A DNA stretch of 64,000 nucleotides from positions 62,001 through 126,000 of the forward strand of contig SRJI02000006.1 in the NCBI GenBank assembly GCA_005473895.2, read 5' to 3'. The stretch's first letter is position 1. Each line of letters opens with the position of its first letter. The position numbers were made by a program, and so were the translations under genes. Shown here piece by piece: positions 59,362 through 64,000 of the stretch. The notes below the pieces were generated by a model. That model saw only the letters and a program-made list of their open reading frames with translations, had not been told where the DNA came from and ran no database searches. Source of the stretch: Carideicomes alvinocaridis. GTDB taxonomy: Bacteria; Pseudomonadota; Alphaproteobacteria; Rhodobacterales; Rhodobacteraceae.

Positions 59362-59406
59362 GAAATGCAAAGGGACCACCGGGGCGCCGACGGCCCCGAT
59401 GGTCCC
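59362..59406 (-). terminator. Intrinsic terminator of the 59459 lipoprotein gene
   Basis: On the minus strand GGGACCATCGGGGC-CGTCGG-CGCCCCGGTGGTCCC followed by TTTGCATTT. Long stem with one mismatch. It sits just after the lipoprotein stop and 54 bp before the pccA start, so pccA must have its own promoter between. Confidence 0.75.
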
Positions 59407-59458
59407 TGGATTGTCTTCATGCCCGGCGCGGAGGGCCGGGATGGCGCGGGTCAGCGCC

Positions 59459-59665
59459 TCAGTTGCAGCGGCCCGGGTATAGCTGGCAATAGGCCACGTT
59501 GGCCGCGCCGCCGACCACGGCGCCGGTGACCGGGTCAGCGCCCGCCACGATCGAGGCGCCGGCCCCGCTGGCCCCGCCGAGGACCGCCTGTTCGCCGAGC
59601 GTGTCACCACAGGCCGAGAGCCCAAGCGCCGCGGCGCCGATGAGAATGAAATGTCCGATACGCAT
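59459..59665 (-). CDS. Small lipoprotein
   Basis: 68 aa from ATG 59665 with an AGGACAGG site. Lipoprotein signal: RIGHFILIGAAALGLSAC with lipobox LSAC, so lipidation at Cys 19 is predicted. The mature part is Gly/Ala-rich (GGASGAGASIVAGADPVTGA, a glycine-zipper-like stretch) ending VAYCQLYPGRCN with two cysteines. Function unknown. Part of the string of small exported proteins between pccB and the mutase; it has its own terminator. Confidence 0.8.
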   Translation of the reverse strand: MRIGHFILIGAAALGLSACGDTLGEQAVLGGASGAGASIVAGADPVTGAVVGGAANVAYCQLYPGRCN

Positions 59666-59800
59666 CCTGTCCTGCCTTCCATCTTGGTTCTTACGGATGG
59701 AGAACAAATTTCCGCGCGGGCCACCGGGTTCCAGCACAAATGCGTCAAAAGACATATTTCAGCGGAAGCCTGCCGAATGGCCGTCGAAGGGGATGGCCGG

Positions 59801-59842
59801 AAAAAAGCGGGCGGCCGGCAAAGGGACGCACCGGGCCGCCCG
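59801..59842 (-). terminator. Intrinsic terminator of the 60003 gene
   Basis: On the minus strand CGGGCGGCC...GGCCGCCCG (9-bp perfect arms, 59808-59816 with 59834-59842) followed by CTTTTTT. It lies in the otherwise gene-free 59666-60002 gap; I see nothing else there. Confidence 0.85.
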
Positions 59843-60002
59843 ATAGGGGAAGGGTAACGGTGAAACGTCGCGGCCCAGACAGGGCCTGACACCACGCGTC
59901 TGGAGATGGAGACTACGCCTGTCGGACGATGGGCCAAGGGGCCGCGGACGGCGCGCCGGGTTTCGGCCGATTCACGCTCAGATCCCGGGGGTGGCGGCGC
60001 GA

Positions 60003-60362
60003 TCATGCCCAGAGCTCTCCGTCGAAAGCCTCGGGGAAGGATGCGCGCGCGGCCGCCTCGTCGATGACCAGAAGCGCGTCGTAGCTTTCGGGGTCAAACG
60101 GGTCGTCGTAGGGCAGCACCTCGCGCCCGAAGAGCCAGGACAGACGCCCGGCATCGAGGTTGCCACGTTCGAAGGGTTCGGTGCCGAAATGCTCCCACAG
60201 GGCCGCCATGAAATAGAGGTCGGCCCGCCGGTCCACCCCCTTGCGGTCGCGATAGCGCTCGCGCCGGGTGATCGGGGTCACACCGCGGGGATTGGCACGT
60301 CGGATGGTGAATTGGTAATCACTGCCCGGCAGTCGGCCGGGGAAACCGCGATGCTTCAGCAT
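60003..60362 (-). CDS. Small conserved hypothetical protein in the pcc cluster
   Basis: 119 aa from ATG 60362 with GGAGG 5 bases upstream. No signal peptide. It opens LKHRGFPGRLPGSDYQFTIR and RANPRGVTPITRRERYRDRK, rich in basic and aromatic residues, then DLYFMAALWEHFGTEPFERG and LSWLFGREVLPYDDPFDPES, ending in an acidic helix. The family seems restricted to this group of organisms and is regularly found beside propionyl-CoA carboxylase genes. Function unknown; a role in the pathway is only suggested by position. Confidence 0.78.
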   Translation of the reverse strand: MLKHRGFPGRLPGSDYQFTIRRANPRGVTPITRRERYRDRKGVDRRADLYFMAALWEHFGTEPFERGNLDAGRLSWLFGREVLPYDDPFDPESYDALLVIDEAAARASFPEAFDGELWA

Positions 60363-60406
60363 GGCACCCTCCGCAGGGTGTCGCCGGTCGCGGCAAGGGG
60401 GGTATC

Positions 60407-60429
60407 GGGGGCGGGCGGAACCCGCCCCC
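60407..60429. other. Perfect GC stem-loop between two pcc-cluster genes
   Basis: GGGGGCGGG-CGGAA-CCCGCCCCC, 9-bp perfect stem and 5-base loop, 8 bp past the stop of the small lipoprotein gene (60438) and before the ribosome site of the 60003 gene. No T-run, so it may be an RNA processing or partial attenuation site rather than a terminator. Confidence 0.6.
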
Positions 60430-60437
60430 AAGCCGGC

Positions 60438-60578
60438 TTATTTGTATTTGCCGGTGTAGACGGGCTCTTGGGAGATGGGCTCGGGCTCAACGACCACGAA
60501 CTCTTCTTCCTGCTGAGCGCATGCGCCGAGTGCGGAAACGAACCCAACGAGTGCAAGCAGCTGAATGCTCTTCGACAT
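60438..60578 (-). CDS. Very small lipoprotein (46 aa)
   Basis: ATG 60578 with AGGAG 7 bases upstream. A typical lipoprotein signal SKSIQLLALVGFVSALGAC with lipobox LGAC places a lipidated Cys at 20. The mature part is a short acidic, proline-containing tail (AQQEEEFVVVEPEPISQEPV then YTGKYK). The hairpin at 60407-60429 follows. No domain; compare other short lipoproteins in this cluster. Function unknown. Very short, but both the ribosome site and lipobox are convincing. Confidence 0.72.
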   Translation of the reverse strand: MSKSIQLLALVGFVSALGACAQQEEEFVVVEPEPISQEPVYTGKYK

Positions 60579-60792
60579 CTGTCTCTCCTGTTCCAGTTAC
60601 GGGGAGCCGCTGCCATTTGCGGCTCGGCCTGCCCCTTGTCAGAGGTAATGGTCACTTGGGTGCAACCGTTCCACAGAATAGTGAAAAAATGCCGCACTTC
60701 ATATCGAGATAGCGCAATCCGGTCACTCTGTGACGCCAAAGCATCAGTCTGGCCGGTGGATGAGCGGTTTCCCGCAGAGGCCTGGGCTCGCA

Positions 60793-61170
60793 TCAAAACA
60801 TCTCCCAGATGCAGCGGTCGTTTTCGAGCCGGAAAGCGTCGAAATGTTGGCGAATTGCGGGGGCATGCTCTCCGAACGGGGTCTGCGCCTCGGACAGCGA
60901 GATGACGATCTGCGCCTCGCGGTCGGCGCCCTTGAGGAAGGGCGCGACATCCTCGGTGCAGATCCGGGCGATCTCGTCCAGCGCCTGCTGGGTATCCAGC
61001 TTGTCGAGACCCGGCATCACGTAGCGATAGCGCAGAATCGGCGGCTCCTCCTCGCGCAGGACCTCCTGCAGGTAGAGCCCCTCCTCCGCCGCCTCTTGCG
61101 ACAGGGCGGGCCCGGCCCCGAGGGGGACCAGGAGGGAGAACAGGATCGGGCGAAGCGGCGGGCGAACCAT
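60793..61170 (-). CDS. Exported hypothetical protein directly after pccB
   Basis: 125 aa from ATG 61170, giving a signal peptide (VRPPLRPILFSLLVPLGAGP, cleaved near ALSQEA). A GTG at 61215 overlaps the pccB stop as GTGA and is in frame, giving 140 aa; if used, the gene is translationally coupled to pccB. The mature part is ILRYRYVMPGLDKLDTQQAL, IARICTEDVAPFLKGADREA, VISLSEAQTPFGEHAPAIRQ and a tail ending CIWEMF. Conserved-looking; family not firmly recognised. Confidence 0.76.
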   Translation of the reverse strand: MVRPPLRPILFSLLVPLGAGPALSQEAAEEGLYLQEVLREEEPPILRYRYVMPGLDKLDTQQALDEIARICTEDVAPFLKGADREAQIVISLSEAQTPFGEHAPAIRQHFDAFRLENDRCIWEMF

Positions 61171-61211
61171 CTGCGAAAGGGCTCCGGGGCTGGCGGGGGC
61201 GGATGTCGGGA

Positions 61212-62744
61212 TCACAGCGGGATGTTGTCGTGCTTCTTCCAGGGATTTTCCAGCTTCTTGTTGCGGAGGCTGGCAAAGGCCTTGGCCACCCGGCGACGGG
61301 TGGAGCGCGGCTGGATCACCTCGTCGATGAAGCCGCGTTCGGCGGCGACGAAGGGATTGGCGAAGCGGTCCTCGTAATCCTCGGTCCGGCGAGCGATCTT
61401 TTCCGGGTCGCCCAGCTCCGAGCGGTAGAGGATCTCCGTCGCGCCCTTGGCCCCCATCACCGCGATCTCGGCGGTGGGCCAGGCATAGTTGAAATCGCCG
61501 CGGATATGCTTGGACGACATCACGTCGTAGGCCCCGCCATAGGCCTTGCGGGTGATGACCGTGACCTTCGGCACCGTCGCCTCGCCATAGGCAAAGAGCA
61601 GCTTGGCCCCGTGCTTGATGACACCGCCGAATTCCTGCCCCGTCCCGGGAAGGAAGCCGGGCACGTCGACGAAGGTGAGAATCGGGATCTCGAAGCAGTC
61701 GCAGAACCGCACGAAGCGCGCCGCCTTGCGTGAGCTGTCGATGTCGAGGCAGCCGGCCAGCACCATCGGCTGGTTGGCCACGACGCCCACGGTCTGCCCC
61801 TCCAGACGGATGAAGCCGGTGATGATGTTCTTGGCGAAATCCTCCTGGATCTCGTAGAAATCGGCCTCGTCCGCGACCTTCAGGATCAGCTCCTTCATGT
61901 CGTAGGGCATGTTCGGGTTGTCGGGGATCAGCGTGTCGAGGCTGGGCTCCACGCGGCCGGGTTCGTCGAAGAAGGGCCGCACCGGGGGCTTCTCGCGGTT
62001 GTTGAGCGGCAGGAAATCCACCAGCCGCCGCACCTCGGCCATGGCCTCCACGTCGTTGTCGAAGGCGCCGTCGGCGACCGAGGACTTCTTGGTGTGGGTG
62101 GAGGCGCCGCCCAGCTCTTCGGCCGTGACCTGTTCGTTGGTGACCGTCTTGACCACGTCGGGGCCGGTCACGAACATGTAGGAGCTGTCCTTCACCATGA
62201 AGATGAAGTCGGTCATGGCGGGCGAATAGACCGCCCCGCCCGCGCAGGGGCCCATCACGACCGAGATCTGCGGCACCACGCCGGAGGCCATGATGTTGCG
62301 CTGAAAGACGTCGGCATAGCCCGCGAGGCTCGCCACGCCTTCCTGGATGCGGGCGCCGCCGGAATCGTTGAGCCCGATCACCGGGGCGCCGTTCTGGACC
62401 GCCATGTCCATGATCTTGCAGATCTTCTGGGCATGGGTTTCCGAGAGCGAGCCGCCGAAGACGGTGAAATCCTGGGAAAAGACATAGACCATGCGGCCGT
62501 TGATCGTGCCCCAGCCGGTGACCACGCCGTCGCCGTAGGGCCGCGTCTCTTCCATGCCGAAATCGGTGCAGCGGTGGGCGACGAACATGTCGAACTCTTC
62601 AAAGGAGCCCTCGTCCAGCAGCAGCTCGATCCGCTCGCGGGCGGTCAGCTTGCCCTTGCCGTGCTGCGCCTCGATCCGTTTCTCGCCGCCGCCCAGCCGC
62701 GCCTCGCGGCGCCGGCTTTCCAGCTCCTGCAGGATGTCCTTCAT
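61212..62744 (-). CDS. pccB: Propionyl-CoA carboxylase beta subunit (carboxyltransferase)
   Basis: 510 aa from ATG 62744 (AAGGAGG 6 bases upstream); the open frame to 62861 lacks a site. Transfers the carboxyl from biotin to propionyl-CoA. The N-terminal crotonase-like half has [60 protein letters not shown] and [20 protein letters not shown]. The C-terminal half has [40 protein letters not shown] and [17 protein letters not shown]. Length matches PccB. First gene of the cluster, preceded by a pair of GCAAATTTGC palindromes. Confidence 0.97.
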   Translation of the reverse strand: MKDILQELESRRREARLGGGEKRIEAQHGKGKLTARERIELLLDEGSFEEFDMFVAHRCTDFGMEETRPYGDGVVTGWGTINGRMVYVFSQDFTVFGGSLSETHAQKICKIMDMAVQNGAPVIGLNDSGGARIQEGVASLAGYADVFQRNIMASGVVPQISVVMGPCAGGAVYSPAMTDFIFMVKDSSYMFVTGPDVVKTVTNEQVTAEELGGASTHTKKSSVADGAFDNDVEAMAEVRRLVDFLPLNNREKPPVRPFFDEPGRVEPSLDTLIPDNPNMPYDMKELILKVADEADFYEIQEDFAKNIITGFIRLEGQTVGVVANQPMVLAGCLDIDSSRKAARFVRFCDCFEIPILTFVDVPGFLPGTGQEFGGVIKHGAKLLFAYGEATVPKVTVITRKAYGGAYDVMSSKHIRGDFNYAWPTAEIAVMGAKGATEILYRSELGDPEKIARRTEDYEDRFANPFVAAERGFIDEVIQPRSTRRRVAKAFASLRNKKLENPWKKHDNIPL

Positions 62745-62817
62745 GGCGGTCCTCCTTCTGCCCCTCGGCCTGGGCTGCACCCTACAGGCGGGGCGGAGGC
62801 GGGCAAAGCGGAATCGA

Positions 62818-62867
62818 GCAAATTTGCAAACCATATCAAGCACCCGCCAGGCAAATTGCAAATTTGC
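62818..62867 (-). promoter_or_regulatory. Pair of GCAAATTTGC palindromes upstream of pccB (operator candidate)
   Basis: The 10-bp palindrome GCAAATTTGC occurs at 62818-62827 and 62858-62867, exactly 40 bp apart, about four helical turns. TTTGCAAA is contained in the first, and near-copies (ATTGCAAA, TTTGCGAA) flank the second. TTTGCAAA-type repeats are the sites of the short-chain fatty acyl-CoA regulators (ScfR, such as PccR of Rhodobacter sphaeroides) that control propionyl-CoA genes. It lies 74-123 bp before pccB in the 189-bp divergent gap with the MFS gene. Confidence 0.65.
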
Positions 62868-62933
62868 GAATGCACGGAAATTCGTTACCCGTCAAGATGG
62901 ACAAGGCCGGGCCGCCTCACTACCGATCGCTGC

Positions 62934-64000
62934 ATGTCGCAATTGCCCCGCAGAGTGTTCCTGGACCGGTCCACCGGCCCCCATACCGCCACGCTGATCG
63001 TCCTCGCCTCGATCTCCGCCCTGGCCAGCAATATCTTCCTACCGTCCCTGCCCAGCATGGCGGACCATTTCGGCACCACCGCGGCCGTCATGGGGCTGAG
63101 CGTCGGCGTCTTCCTTGCCGCCAGCGCCGTGGTGCAGGTCATCGCCGGGCCGGTCTCGGACGCGATCGGGCGCCGGCCGGTGATCATGGCGGGGCTCGCG
63201 ATCTTCCTGGTCAGCACGGTCGCCTCGATCTTCGCGCCGAATGTCACCGTCTTCCTCGTGCTGCGCGCCTGCCAGGCGGCGGGGGCGACCGCGATGGTGC
63301 TGTCGCGGGCCATCGTGCGCGACATGGTCCCGGCCGAGCGCGCGGGCTCGATGATCGCCTATGTCACCATGGGCATGGCGGTGATCCCGATGCTGAGCCC
63401 CGTGCTCGGCGGCTATATCGACCTGTGGTTCGGCTGGCAGGCGAATTTCTGGCTGCTCGCCGCCTCGGGGCTGGGGGTGATTCTGCTGGCGCATTTCGAC
63501 CAGGGCGAGACCGCGCCGCTCTCGGGCGGGGGATTGCGGGCGCAGGCGGCCAATTACCCGGAATTGCTGACCTCCTACCGGTTCTGGGGCTATTGCATGG
63601 CCTCCGCCCTCGGGTCGGGCGCCTTCTTCGCCTATCTCGGCGGCGCGCCCTTCGTGGGCGACCAGGTGTTTCACCTGTCGCCGCAGCAGCTGGGCCTCGG
63701 CTTCGGCGCGCCCTCGGTGGGCTATTTCTTCGGCAATTTCCTCACCGGCCGCTATTCCACCCGGATCGGCATCAACCGCATGGTGCTCTGGGGGCTGATG
63801 ATCACGGTCTCCGGCGTCGCCGTCTCGCTGGTGCTGAGCTATGCCGGGGTGAACGGGCCGCTGACCTTCTTCGGTCTGATCTGCTTCGTGGGCCTGGGCA
63901 ACGGCATGACCATCCCCAACGCCACGGCGGGCATGCTGTCGGTGCGGCCGCACCTGGCGGGCTCCGCCTCGGGGCTGGGCTCGGCCATCATGATCGGCGG
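62934..64000 (+). CDS. Bcr/CflA-type MFS multidrug transporter (partial, runs off window)
   Basis: ATG 62934, 355 codons in the window with no stop. It begins SQLPRRVFLDRSTGPHTATL, then helix 1 LIVLASISALASNIFLPSLP (Asn/Pro of the DHA1 motif), SMADHFGTTAAVMGLSVGVF, and the MFS loop GPVSDAIGRRPVIMAGLAIF. VLRACQAAGATAMVLSRAIV and VIPMLSPVLGGYIDLWFGWQ with FGWQANF are typical of the Bcr/CflA group of drug:proton antiporters (usually about 400 aa). The last helices lie beyond the edge. Divergent from pccB, sharing the GCAAATTTGC region. Confidence 0.92.
   Translation, partial: MSQLPRRVFLDRSTGPHTATLIVLASISALASNIFLPSLPSMADHFGTTAAVMGLSVGVFLAASAVVQVIAGPVSDAIGRRPVIMAGLAIFLVSTVASIFAPNVTVFLVLRACQAAGATAMVLSRAIVRDMVPAERAGSMIAYVTMGMAVIPMLSPVLGGYIDLWFGWQANFWLLAASGLGVILLAHFDQGETAPLSGGGLRAQAANYPELLTSYRFWGYCMASALGSGAFFAYLGGAPFVGDQVFHLSPQQLGLGFGAPSVGYFFGNFLTGRYSTRIGINRMVLWGLMITVSGVAVSLVLSYAGVNGPLTFFGLICFVGLGNGMTIPNATAGMLSVRPHLAGSASGLGSAIMIG

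Overview
The window is a piece of high-GC chromosome from an alphaproteobacterium, most likely a member of the Rhodobacteraceae (Roseobacter/Paracoccus-like). The pointers are the HdaA-type DnaA-like protein, the short alphaproteobacterial ProRS, the pcm-tolC-popZ gene order, the pccB/pccA/mutase cluster with a GCAAATTTGC-type operator, small lipoproteins typical of that family, and GC-rich intergenic repeats. No prophage, CRISPR array, transposase or plasmid backbone is visible. The window cuts malate synthase G at the left edge and a Bcr/CflA-type MFS transporter at the right edge.

Layout. 1-3.7 kb: malate synthase G (-), then a translationally overlapped ArsR-SRPBCC-SRPBCC operon with a perfect inverted-repeat operator candidate, and a small membrane protein. 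3.8-9.6 kb: aminopeptidase N, an unrecognised 443-aa protein and GatB. 9.9-16.4 kb (-): pyruvate dehydrogenase operon aceE-aceF-lpdA followed by a phasin-like gene. 16.6-22.8 kb: EF-P, a small conserved protein, pcm-tolC-popZ-like, an AI-2E family permease and tRNA-Cys. 23-29 kb: AnmK, TyrRS, a tiny membrane protein, a FemAB-like acyltransferase, two overlapping cyclophilins and phosphoglycerate kinase. 29-36.6 kb: PAP2 phosphatase, a frameshifted secreted protein behind EttA, a DUF4168 protein, cold-shock protein, L,D-transpeptidase and a geranylgeranyl-reductase-like flavoprotein. 36.7-45.7 kb: ValRS, a SulP transporter, a flavin reductase-like protein, a GNAT protein, ProRS and an ion-channel protein. 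45.8-51.7 kb (+): perM-like, hdaA, ppk, ppx. 52-54.4 kb (-): secreted protein, TerB-DnaJ protein, GNAT and VOC genes. 54.4-62.7 kb (mostly -): the propionyl-CoA to succinyl-CoA pathway (pccB, pccA, methylmalonyl-CoA mutase) interleaved with small exported proteins.

How the genes work together. Central carbon metabolism dominates: PDH makes acetyl-CoA, malate synthase condenses it with glyoxylate, and PCC plus mutase feed propionyl-CoA into the TCA cycle. Three aminoacyl-tRNA synthetases, GatB, EF-P and EttA belong to translation. HdaA and the PopZ-like protein point to chromosome replication and polarity control. ppk and ppx handle polyphosphate, and a Pho-box-like repeat sits directly before ppk.

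The most interesting non-textbook signals are regulatory or structural: the ArsR operator, the palindrome before aceE, a Pho box with an apparently leaderless ppk, the GCAAATTTGC pair before pccB, a four-copy GC-rich repeat with two alternative tails, a tandem AT-rich hairpin pair, a G14 tract between two hairpins, a G6 frameshift, and several very small membrane proteins or lipoproteins. I found no convincing wholly new multi-gene system; these are the places I would look first.
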